The translations under genes were made by a program, and so were the position numbers. Below, one piece after another: positions 1 to 5,993 of a stretch of 7,229 nucleotides of DNA; position 1 is the first letter of the stretch; each line of letters starts with the position of its first letter. Origin of the DNA: Spirochaetaceae bacterium (GTDB lineage: Bacteria > Spirochaetota > Spirochaetia > DSM-2461); the NCBI GenBank assembly GCA_016342385.1, contig JAEINM010000208.1, positions 1 to 7,229 of the forward strand. Reading direction: 5' to 3'. The notes beneath the pieces were generated by a model, which made no database searches, had not been told where the DNA came from, and saw only the letters and a list, made by a program, of their open reading frames with translations.

Positions 1-503
1 ATATCAACTTCTGCCTGCATGGCAATTCTGGCGAGTAACTGGTTATAGGGTTCACCGGAAACCGAAAAGATCGGAAGCTTCTGAGACTCTACAAGAGAGT
101 TAAATACATCAATCATAGGGATCCCTGTACGAATCATATTTCGCGGAATGATTCTCTTGGCCGGGTTGAATGAAGGACCACCGATTGTAATGAGGTTGTC
201 AGTCAATTCTGGTCCGTTGTCTCTGGGAGCCCCGGAACCATCAAAGATCCGTCCCATCAGATTGTCAGAAAAGGACACTCTCATCGGATTTCCCAGAAAC
301 CGGATTTCATCTCCTGTAGAGATTCCTCTTCCTCCGGCAAAAACCTGCAATGATACAAGACCACCATCGAGTTTAATAACTTCGGCCAGAGATTTTCCAT
401 AAGTTGTACTGACTTCCGCCAGCTCTCCGTATTTGATACCGTCGGCATAGACGGTTATAACATTACCGGCGATAGATTCAATTTTACTATATACCTTTCT
501 CAT
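1..503 (-). CDS. ntpB: V/A-type ATP synthase/ATPase subunit B (partial, N-terminal 167 codons)
   Basis: This is the non-catalytic nucleotide-binding subunit of the A3B3 head of a rotary V/A-type ATPase, on the cytoplasmic face of the inner membrane. The gene begins at ATG 503-501 and runs off the left edge, so only about the first 167 of the usual 430-470 residues are present. The translated start reads MRKVYSKIESIAGNVITVYADG, the N-terminal beta-barrel domain. It continues through GGRGISTGDEIRFLG and LMGRIFDGSGAP into the start of the nucleotide-binding domain, GIPMIDVFNSLVESQKLPIF and SVSGEPYNQLLARIA. The SGEPYNQL stretch replaces the Walker A loop, which is the hallmark of the non-catalytic B subunit. 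The start lies 4 bp after the ntpA stop, and a GGAG at 514-517 inside the end of ntpA serves as the ribosome site, 10 nt away. Translational coupling to ntpA is therefore likely. Identity is very secure. Whether the enzyme moves protons or sodium cannot be told, because the K subunit is outside the window. Confidence 0.96.
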   Translation of the reverse strand, partial: MRKVYSKIESIAGNVITVYADGIKYGELAEVSTTYGKSLAEVIKLDGGLVSLQVFAGGRGISTGDEIRFLGNPMRVSFSDNLMGRIFDGSGAPRDNGPELTDNLITIGGPSFNPAKRIIPRNMIRTGIPMIDVFNSLVESQKLPIFSVSGEPYNQLLARIAMQAEVD

Positions 504-507
504 ATGG

Positions 508-2268
508 CTATTTCTCCATCAGCTTTGCAGCATTGGCCAGGATTCCGACTTTTTTGTCTGCAATTAGATTATTTATCTCTTTATTATTTAATTTGAATTC
601 ATCGCTTTCCCACTCGGAACTGTTGTAATCGAGGAAAGTCTGTCTGAGTTTATTGAACCATGAACGAACTTCTTCTTTTGTATCGAGATCCAGTTCTGCT
701 GTGAGAACATCCATTATCTGGCTGAACAGAAATGCCTGTCTTTCAGGAGTAACAGAAGCATCCACAGGATCAAAGGAGTTCTGCTGATAATATACAGCGT
801 CAAGAAATTCCCCTTTCATATAGACAATAAAGTCATCTGTAGAAGTACCCTCTTCTCCGACAACCTTCATCATGGAACCTATCTCATAACTTCTTCGAAG
901 AAGATCATAGGCAAAAGTGGTCTCATCGGCATTGATAAGACCCGAGTATTTACTCCATGAGTCAAGAGGGTGAATTGCAGGATATTTTCGGGCATCAGAT
1001 CTCTCTCTGGAAAGACCGAGGAAAGCTCCGACGACTTTCAATGTGGCCTGTGTTACAGGCTCTTCAAAGTTACCACCGGCAGGAGAAACGGTACCACAGA
1101 TTGTGACTGAACCTTTATCTCCGTTTTTGAGTTTTACAATTCCGGCTCTTTCGTAAAATCCTGAAATGGATGATTCCAGATAGGCGGGGAAGGCCTCTTC
1201 TCCGGGAATCTCTTCCAGTCGCCCCGACATCTCACGCATTGCCTGAGCCCACCTGGAAGTGGAATCAGCCAGAAGCATAACATCGAGTCCCATTTGTCTG
1301 TAGTATTCAGCCAGAGTTACAGCTGTGTAAACTGATGCTTCACGGGAAGCTACCGGCATGGAGGACGTGTTACAAATAATGATTGTCCTTTCCATAAGTG
1401 AACGTCCTGTCTTAGGGTCGAGCAATTCGGGAAACTCTTTCAGTGTTTCAACTACCTCTCCGGCCCGCTCTCCACAAGCGGCAACAATGACAATATCAAC
1501 TTCGGCATTTTTACTCATGGCCTGCTGAAGGACAGTTTTTCCAGCCCCGAAAGGACCGGGGATACAGAAAGTTCCCCCTTTTGCCACAGGAAGAAATGTA
1601 TCTATCAGTCTGATTTTTGTCACCAGAGGATCAACAGGTTTCAATCTCTCCTCATAACATTTTATGGCTCTTTTAACAGGCCAGTTAAAGACAAGAGAGA
1701 CATTAAAAACATTACCCTTGTCGTCTGCAAGTTCAACAACCGTATCTTTCAGCTTGAAAAACCCTTTTTCCTTGATGGATTTAACAGTGTAGGTATCCAG
1801 CAGATTAAAGGGAACCATTATTTTATGTACAAAATTATTTTCCGGAACTGAACCGAGAGAGTCTCCTGCTATAACCTTTGTGCCCGTACTTACAAGTGGT
1901 GAAAATTCCCATTCACGCTCTCGATTAAGGGCATTGAGATACACTCCTCTTTCAAGGAAAAAACCGGCTTCCTCAGCTAGTTCGGGGAGAGGATTCTGCA
2001 ATCCGTCATATACCTGACCGATAAGTCCCGGTCCCAGTTCAACAGTGAGCATTTCTTCTGAAAACTCAACCTCATCATCAATCCCGACACCTTTTGTCAT
2101 TTCAAAAACCTGTACCTGTACTTTATCACCCTGTATCCGGATAACCTCAGATTTAAGTCTCTTACCGCCTGTAATAATATAAGCTACTTCGTTCATGGAA
2201 ACCACACCGGTTACTTCAACTGAAACCATGTTTCCATTTACACCAACTACTTTTCCAGTATTTTTCAT
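508..2268 (-). CDS. ntpA: V/A-type ATP synthase/ATPase catalytic subunit A
   Basis: Catalytic subunit of the A3B3 head, which hydrolyses or makes ATP coupled to ion transport through the membrane rotor. It has 586 aa, the full family length. Visible in order are the N-terminal beta-barrel (about 1-70, with GKVVGVNGNMVSVE), the A-specific bulge insert (about 100-190), Walker A GPFGAGKT at 238-245, the GER segment with catalytic-type Glu267 (CGERAGE, 265-271), Walker B ending in LLADSTSRW at 332-340, and SPAGGNFEEPVT at 395-406. A C-terminal helical domain follows. Many homologues have GERGNE and GGDFSEPVT. The GERAGE and GGNFEEPVT wording here matches my memory of spirochaetal A subunits and is not decay, since all catalytic residues are intact. 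ATG 2268-2266 overlaps the upstream DUF2764 stop by 4 bp (ATGA), with GGAG at 2276-2279 seven nt upstream. This implies coupled translation within the ATPase operon. Confidence 0.97.
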   Translation of the reverse strand: MKNTGKVVGVNGNMVSVEVTGVVSMNEVAYIITGGKRLKSEVIRIQGDKVQVQVFEMTKGVGIDDEVEFSEEMLTVELGPGLIGQVYDGLQNPLPELAEEAGFFLERGVYLNALNREREWEFSPLVSTGTKVIAGDSLGSVPENNFVHKIMVPFNLLDTYTVKSIKEKGFFKLKDTVVELADDKGNVFNVSLVFNWPVKRAIKCYEERLKPVDPLVTKIRLIDTFLPVAKGGTFCIPGPFGAGKTVLQQAMSKNAEVDIVIVAACGERAGEVVETLKEFPELLDPKTGRSLMERTIIICNTSSMPVASREASVYTAVTLAEYYRQMGLDVMLLADSTSRWAQAMREMSGRLEEIPGEEAFPAYLESSISGFYERAGIVKLKNGDKGSVTICGTVSPAGGNFEEPVTQATLKVVGAFLGLSRERSDARKYPAIHPLDSWSKYSGLINADETTFAYDLLRRSYEIGSMMKVVGEEGTSTDDFIVYMKGEFLDAVYYQQNSFDPVDASVTPERQAFLFSQIMDVLTAELDLDTKEEVRSWFNKLRQTFLDYNSSEWESDEFKLNNKEINNLIADKKVGILANAAKLMEK

Positions 2269-2831
2269 TTAGAATCTCCGACAGTAATATCTTCATTAAC
2301 ATTACTTAGTATATTTTTATATATTTCCTGGTACTTTTCGAATCCTCTCTCCACGTCAAACAATTGCTTTCTTTCAAGCAGCTGCAACTGCAGATAGTAA
2401 ATAGCCAGAGCATGAAAATCAAAAAAATGTCCTGTCCCCAACTCATTTAAAGCAGCCCACCTCTCTCTATTGAGAAAGTTTTCCGCTTCCAGTGGGGAAT
2501 CAATTTTCATAGCAGATTGCGCTATTTCAGGCACTCCGAAAAGGATTTCACCATGGCGAATAAATTCTTTTTCATCTACATTCATTTTTTTGGCTCGAAG
2601 TTTAACCAGCTCATTTTTTAAACTTTTTTCCCATTCCCAGAAATGTTTAGCCGCACCTTCGAGCAGTTTCTCATCATCGGGAACAGAAATTTTACAGTTC
2701 AGGAGCTTTTCCATAGATTCTTCTGTCAGCTCTCTACTGCAATAATCAAGAAAAAGTTCACTGTCAATATGCAGTGAACCATCATATGAGAGCATAGGTA
2801 GAGAAGCCATTGTATAATAATACTGACTCAA
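2265..2831 (-). CDS. DUF2764 family protein, ATPase-operon-associated
   Basis: A 188-aa soluble, mostly helical protein with no signal peptide or membrane segment. The N-terminus (SQYYYTMASLPMLSYDG) matches the characteristic start of the DUF2764 family, which I know as the small gene between atpE and atpA in spirochaetal V-ATPase operons. The function is not established. Its position between E and A is where many operons carry subunits C and F, so a structural or assembly role in the ATPase is a fair inference but not shown. The start is a TTG at 2831-2829, chosen because the conserved QYYY motif begins two residues later. An AGGGG at 2838-2842 sits 6 nt upstream. The next in-frame ATG (codon 8) would delete the conserved motif. 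The gene begins 10 bp after ntpE stops, and its TGA overlaps the ntpA ATG, so it is clearly part of the same transcript. Confidence 0.85.
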   Translation of the reverse strand: MSQYYYTMASLPMLSYDGSLHIDSELFLDYCSRELTEESMEKLLNCKISVPDDEKLLEGAAKHFWEWEKSLKNELVKLRAKKMNVDEKEFIRHGEILFGVPEIAQSAMKIDSPLEAENFLNRERWAALNELGTGHFFDFHALAIYYLQLQLLERKQLFDVERGFEKYQEIYKNILSNVNEDITVGDSK

Positions 2832-2841
2832 AATGCGCCCC

Positions 2842-3438
2842 TTATCCTTTTAAGGTTTCTGTTAAACTTGTATTGAGGTATCTCGAAAGATAATCGGCCA
2901 GTACTTCATCGGTAAAATCGAAAAAAGCTTTTCCATCTCTCTCTGAAACTCTAAAACCGGCAGTGGCTCCTTTAAAAGGTTTGACTTCAAGTCCGCTTTT
3001 AATCTCTTTTGCCAGCTTAGCAGTTAATTCTTTTTCTATCTCTTTTAACTGATTTTCTGAAACAAGAACCGACAAATCCTCGAGCTCTCCATTCCAGTTT
3101 TTAATAATAGAGGTTATACTCTCAGTCAGTGCTTTTCCGGATAAAGCTTCTGCTGTACCGTTTTTTAACAGATGGGAAAATATTTCCCCTATCTGGCTTT
3201 TCATATCGAGAATTAAGTCCCTTCCCGCCTGTTTCAATGCTTCTTTTCCAGATTGTTCAGATCTGGCAGCTTCTGCTTTTGCAGCGTCTTTCAATTCAAG
3301 AGCTTTTTTATTGGCATTATCAATAATTTCAGCACTTTTAATCTCTGCATTCCTGATTATCTCTGCAGCTTTATCCTCTGCATTCTTCACACCATCTGTT
3401 TTGATTTTCTCAATCAGTTCCTTCAGTTGAACATCCAT
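2842..3438 (-). CDS. ntpE: V/A-type ATP synthase/ATPase subunit E (peripheral stalk)
   Basis: Peripheral-stalk subunit that holds the A3B3 head against rotation. It has 198 aa, normal for the family. The N-terminal half (about 1-95) is a continuous charged, alanine-rich coiled coil (AEDKAAEIIRNAEIKSAEII). The C-terminal globular part ends in GFRVSERDGKAFFDFTDEVL and ADYLSRYLN, typical of bacterial NtpE. An in-frame TTG at 3441 would add one residue. ATG 3438-3436 is preferred because AGAGG at 3446-3450 then sits at a normal 7-nt distance. No separate G/H-type stalk partner, which normally pairs with E as a heterodimer, is recognised by sequence here. The helical gene just upstream (3507-3860) is the only local candidate. 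The next gene follows after 10 bp. Confidence 0.9.
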   Translation of the reverse strand: MDVQLKELIEKIKTDGVKNAEDKAAEIIRNAEIKSAEIIDNANKKALELKDAAKAEAARSEQSGKEALKQAGRDLILDMKSQIGEIFSHLLKNGTAEALSGKALTESITSIIKNWNGELEDLSVLVSENQLKEIEKELTAKLAKEIKSGLEVKPFKGATAGFRVSERDGKAFFDFTDEVLADYLSRYLNTSLTETLKG

Positions 3439-3456
3439 CAAATAACCTCTTTCTAT

Positions 3457-3470
3457 AGGCGTTTTCGCCT
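3457..3470 (-). other. Small perfect hairpin between the 117-aa gene and ntpE
   Basis: AGGCG and CGCCT form a perfect 5-bp stem around a 4-nt A loop in the minus-strand transcript, inside the 68-bp gap upstream of ntpE. In the direction of transcription it is not followed by a U-run but by ATAGAAAGAGG, which leads into the ntpE ribosome site. It is therefore unlikely to be a true terminator. It could be an RNA-processing or stabilising element that separates expression of the 117-aa gene from the ATPase genes, or it could be chance. It is short, so confidence is low. Confidence 0.3.
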
Positions 3471-3506
3471 TTGTTATATATTTTCTAGTGATAAATAATG
3501 TTACCT

Positions 3507-3860
3507 TTACATATCCATATACTTTGAGACTTTTGTTAATTTTAATTTCACATAATTATATATTGCTGTGGAATACTGCCTTTCCCTAATCTGTTCGGTT
3601 ATAAAATTTTCTATAAAACCCAAAAACTCATCGGGTGATAAACTTTCATCAATCTTTACATCTTCCAGAAGGACTCCGATCTGATGGATTGAATTCAGTT
3701 CCGATTGTAACAGAGCGGAATTTTCCCTAAATACATAATGGGTAATTTCAGAGCTATCGTGTCGACTGGAATATAAATCTTTAAGGCCGTTTAAATCATT
3801 CTCAACTTCTTTTAATTCCAGCTGTAATATTTTTACCAAACAACCTAATGATACAGACAT
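3507..3860 (-). CDS. Hypothetical helical protein at the head of the V-ATPase operon
   Basis: A 117-aa protein that I do not recognise. It begins MSVSLGCLVKILQLELKEVE and is predicted by eye to be almost wholly alpha-helical, without signal peptide or membrane segment. There is a heptad-like helix at about 8-30, a second helix at about 45-70 (LLQSELNSIHQIGVLLEDVK), then a DESLSPDEFLGF turn and an amphipathic C-terminal helix rich in Tyr, Lys and Arg. The start is very strong: GGAGG at 3868-3872, 7 nt before ATG 3860-3858. It lies on the same strand, 68 bp upstream of ntpE, and seems to be the first gene of the ATPase transcript. Its size resembles that of V/A-ATPase subunits G/H or F, but no signature of these is visible. 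A role in the ATPase is a guess from position only. That it is a real gene is well supported by length, ribosome site and context. Confidence 0.75.
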   Translation of the reverse strand: MSVSLGCLVKILQLELKEVENDLNGLKDLYSSRHDSSEITHYVFRENSALLQSELNSIHQIGVLLEDVKIDESLSPDEFLGFIENFITEQIRERQYSTAIYNYVKLKLTKVSKYMDM

Positions 3861-3867
3861 GTTAGAG

Positions 3868-3872
3868 CCTCC
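3868..3872 (-). promoter_or_regulatory. Strong Shine-Dalgarno site of the 117-aa gene
   Basis: GGAGG on the minus strand, 7 nt before the ATG at 3860. It is the best ribosome-binding site in the window and fixes the start of this otherwise unrecognised gene. Confidence 0.7.
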
Positions 3873-3938
3873 GGTTTTTACATAAATTAATTTTAGTATA
3901 TAGGATTTAATTATTCAATATTTATCTGTATTAGGGCA

Positions 3939-3967
3939 ATTAAACAACTAAGTTTGAAATTTTGCAA
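3939..3967 (-). promoter_or_regulatory. Candidate sigma-70-like promoter for the V-ATPase operon
   Basis: On the minus strand TTGCAA (3967-3962) and TTTAAT (3944-3939) are separated by 17 bp, four and five matches to the -35 and -10 consensus. This would start transcription near 3932, about 70 nt before the ATG of the 117-aa gene. The whole stretch 3873-3990 is AT-rich, so look-alikes are common. A second pair, TTGCCC and AATAAT with an 18-bp gap, lies slightly downstream, and a lone TATACT is at 3900-3895. The location, just past a likely terminator and upstream of a new gene unit, favours a real promoter somewhere here. Confidence 0.35.
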
Positions 3968-3990
3968 CTAAAATATATAAAAAGTTATAT

Positions 3991-4054
3991 ATTCGGTCAC
4001 TCTTCATCTCTCGAAGCTCGCTTCGGCGATAAAGTCTATGTGACTGAATGAAGA
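3991..4054 (-). terminator. Complex hairpin ending the murI operon (likely terminator)
   Basis: A GC-richer island in AT-rich DNA, 24 bp beyond the stop of the 132-aa gene. 3991-4000 and 4040-4049 form a 10-bp stem with one imperfect position. Inside it CGAAG (4012-4016) and CTTCG (4021-4025) form a second stem with a 4-nt loop. In the minus-strand direction the element is followed by an AT-rich tail with a TTTTT run about 8 nt later. Position and tail fit an intrinsic terminator for the upstream unit, although the U-run is not immediately adjacent. A competing stem (4001-4007 with 4048-4054) is described under findings. Confidence 0.5.
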
Positions 4055-4077
4055 ATTATTGTACTCAGAAATCTATA

Positions 4078-4476
4078 TTACAGAGTTCCCAATGACATGT
4101 CTCCATAAATTTTATAAACACTACCATCTTTTTCTACTTTCAGTTCTCTCGTTGGAAAGAAGGTTTTTAATTTGGTTCTGACCAATTCCGCCGTTTCCTT
4201 TTCAATGATCATTTTAATTTCCTCCGGAATAGCAGAGAGAGTGGACATATGTACTTCAATAACATATCCTCTGCCCAGCTTAGAACCGTAGCCGGCGGAA
4301 AAAGCACAACCCACATTGAATAAGCCATCTGATTCCTTATTGGCGGTTCCACCCCGTACCGTTCTATTGGGGTGGAGCGGATATAAATTGCCATACTTAT
4401 CTTCGAGGTAATCATCTATTTCGTCAAACATGGCTTTCAATGTCCTTTCCCATGCAACTAATTTGGGATGTCTCAT
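4078..4476 (-). CDS. Hypothetical protein, murI operon, 132 aa
   Basis: I do not recognise this gene. It encodes 132 aa without signal peptide or transmembrane segment, so it is probably cytoplasmic. An N-terminal helix (about 8-27, acidic) leads into a glycine-rich, beta-type centre: HPNRTVRGGTANKESDG at about 35-51, then FSAGYGSKLGRGYVIEVHMS at 58-77. A long helix from PEEIKMIIEKE follows, and the protein ends with beta-like KVEKDGSVYKIYGDMSLG. The mix of invariant-looking Gly, Pro and Arg residues in the centre suggests a ligand-binding or compact folded domain rather than a random ORF. ATG 4476-4474 comes 1 bp after the lipoprotein stop, with GGAG 10 nt upstream inside the end of that gene, so the two are co-translated. 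It is the last gene before the hairpin at 3991-4054. The gene is convincing. Its function is open. Confidence 0.78.
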   Translation of the reverse strand: MRHPKLVAWERTLKAMFDEIDDYLEDKYGNLYPLHPNRTVRGGTANKESDGLFNVGCAFSAGYGSKLGRGYVIEVHMSTLSAIPEEIKMIIEKETAELVRTKLKTFFPTRELKVEKDGSVYKIYGDMSLGTL

Positions 4477-4477
4477 A

Positions 4478-5089
4478 TTATCGATACTCCACTGTTAATT
4501 GAATTGTTTCCCGGGTTCTTAAAAAATCTTCCACGCTAATTTTGAAGGAGACATCTGATCCGGAAAAAGTCGCTCCTGCAACCCGGATGATTTCCCCTGG
4601 AATAGTGATTATTAAGGAGATAAAATCATCGGGAAAGCTCTCTCTGATTATGTCTAAAGTCTGCTCGGATATTTCCTTTACAAGAGATGCATCGGTAGAG
4701 CGGATTGTGAGTAGTTTATTATTACCCGTCTCTTCAAGAAGAAATTCTATTCCTGTAAAAGTTCCCAATGATTCAATCGAATCAAAAGAAACCAGGCTAT
4801 TTATGTTATATCGGCTGCCATCGTCAGTCATCTCGTAATCATTAATCAGAATTCCACCGGCTAATAAAGCGGCAGACTCAAAATCCTCTCTTGTTAAGGG
4901 GATGTTCAGGACTGTTTTTTCACTGTCTATACGATTGATATCCATAGCCAGTGTCGACAGGGAATACACCAGCCTGGCGGTTCCGCTGTTATCACGATTA
5001 ATACTGATCTCCAGATCCATGGTCAGACAGGAGGAGAAAAGAGCAAGAGAAAGAATAAGAAAAGAGAAACACGTAATTTTTTTATCCAT
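4478..5089 (-). CDS. Predicted lipoprotein, 203 aa
   Basis: An exported lipoprotein of unknown role. The start MDKKITCFSFLILSLALFSS followed by Cys21 is a lysine n-region, a hydrophobic h-region and a relaxed spirochaete-type lipobox (L-F-S-S-C). The mature protein would be about 183 aa, anchored by Cys21 to the inner or outer membrane. The mature part opens with MDLEISINRDNSGTARLVYS, a beta-strand pattern around a central N-x-S-G turn, and alternates predicted strands and helices to the end. This loosely recalls the LppM-like lipoprotein domain, but I would not assign it. ATG 5089-5087 overlaps the end of rsgA by 8 bp and has no clear Shine-Dalgarno site (AATTGAAAA precedes it), so translation probably depends on ribosomes finishing rsgA. 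The next gene starts 1 bp after its stop. Confidence 0.85.
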   Translation of the reverse strand: MDKKITCFSFLILSLALFSSCLTMDLEISINRDNSGTARLVYSLSTLAMDINRIDSEKTVLNIPLTREDFESAALLAGGILINDYEMTDDGSRYNINSLVSFDSIESLGTFTGIEFLLEETGNNKLLTIRSTDASLVKEISEQTLDIIRESFPDDFISLIITIPGEIIRVAGATFSGSDVSFKISVEDFLRTRETIQLTVEYR

Positions 5090-5993
5090 TTTTCAATTCT
5101 ACCATTATCCGCCGATAGCTTTCATATCGGTCCGGATGTATTTTTCCATTTTTCAGGGCCTCAAGAACAGCACAACCCGGTTCGTGTATATGTGTGCAGC
5201 TACTGAAGGAACAGGTACCGAAATAGGGCTGCATCTCAGGAAAGTACTCCTGCAGTTCCAATTCTTCAATATCATACAAGAGCAGTTCTCTCACGCCGGG
5301 GGTATCAATAATGTGTCCTCCACCGGGATTCCTGACCATTATGGAATAACAGGTCGTGTGTTTCCCCCGGGAAAATTTCTGTGAGATTTCTGCCGTCTTC
5401 TGATGTATATCCGGTTCGATCAGATTGAGGATTGTGGATTTTCCTACACCTGATTGTCCTACAAATGCTACAGATTTTTCTTTAATCCGATTTTTAAGCT
5501 CTTCAATCCCCTCACCTGTTTCGGCTGAACAATAAAAGACTTCAATCCCCAGTTCTCTATAATTATTCAGCCGATCTCTAACCTGTTCATTCATAAGCTG
5601 GTCAATTTTATTCATAACTATAAGCGGGGTGACACGCCCTCTTTCGGAGGAGATCAGAGCTCTGTCAATAAACCTCGGTCTGAATGGCGGCAGTTCGGGA
5701 GATGTGACACAGATAAGAAGATCAAGGTTTGCCGCGAGTGTCTGAGGAGCTTTCCGCTTTTTATTCCACCGGGAAAAATAATTCTGTCTCTCTTCTCTTG
5801 AAAGAATCATCCCCTTACCGGGATGATTCTCATCGAGTTCTATATCTACTATATCTCCCGAAGCCAGAGGATTATAAGCTCCGATGGAATCTTTAAGGAT
5901 TTTCCCCTTGATCCGGCATTCCAGAGCGACCTCTTCTCCCGGAGGGAGAACGTTAAAAATGTTATTCATCCCAAAAAGCACAGTACCTTTCAT
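5082..5993 (-). CDS. rsgA: Ribosome small-subunit-dependent GTPase (circularly permuted, RsgA/YjeQ)
   Basis: A GTPase that checks late maturation of the 30S ribosomal subunit and leaves on GTP hydrolysis. It has 303 aa, normal length. An OB-fold domain (about 1-75) is followed by the permuted G domain with motifs in the order G4 NKID (128-131), G5 SAETG (156-160), G1 GQSGVGKS (179-186), switch region RGKHTT (209-214) and G3 DTPG (230-233). The C-terminal zinc site is Cys261-x4-Cys266-x-His268-x5-Cys274, exactly the family spacing. ATG 5993-5991 overlaps the murI TGA by 4 bp, with GGAG at 5998-6001. It is the second gene of the murI unit. A murI-rsgA pairing near the V-ATPase genes is also what I recall from Borrelia, which supports the spirochaete reading. 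No defects are seen. Confidence 0.96.
   Translation of the reverse strand: MKGTVLFGMNNIFNVLPPGEEVALECRIKGKILKDSIGAYNPLASGDIVDIELDENHPGKGMILSREERQNYFSRWNKKRKAPQTLAANLDLLICVTSPELPPFRPRFIDRALISSERGRVTPLIVMNKIDQLMNEQVRDRLNNYRELGIEVFYCSAETGEGIEELKNRIKEKSVAFVGQSGVGKSTILNLIEPDIHQKTAEISQKFSRGKHTTCYSIMVRNPGGGHIIDTPGVRELLLYDIEELELQEYFPEMQPYFGTCSFSSCTHIHEPGCAVLEALKNGKIHPDRYESYRRIMVELKNG

Noticed and set aside
148..402. Plus-strand open frame of 84 codons
   Set aside because: It lies antisense to the well-supported ntpB reading frame, has no ribosome site and gives a low-complexity product unlike any family.
1480..1560. GERAGE and GGNFEEPVT departures from the usual A-subunit motifs, considered as a sign of an inactive or diverged paralogue
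   Set aside because: Walker A, the GER glutamate and Walker B are intact, the length is full, and the same wording is typical of spirochaetal A subunits as I recall them.
3129..3498. Plus-strand frames opposite ntpE rich in Phe, Leu and Cys, resembling small membrane proteins
   Set aside because: The apparent hydrophobicity is the complement of the Lys/Glu/Ala-rich coiled coil of NtpE. There is no independent start signal.
3895..3923. TATACT at 3900-3895 considered as the main -10 box for the ATPase operon
   Set aside because: The only TTG-type -35 is 12 bp away (TTGAAT), and nothing resembling a -35 lies at 16-18 bp.
3991..4054. Hairpin considered as an integron attC-type recombination site
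   Set aside because: It lacks the RYYYAAC/GTTRRRY core sites and no cassette or integrase lies nearby.
4902..5384. Plus-strand open frame of 160 codons across the lipoprotein-rsgA junction
   Set aside because: It is antisense to two clear genes, including the invariant RsgA zinc site, and its product has no recognisable features.
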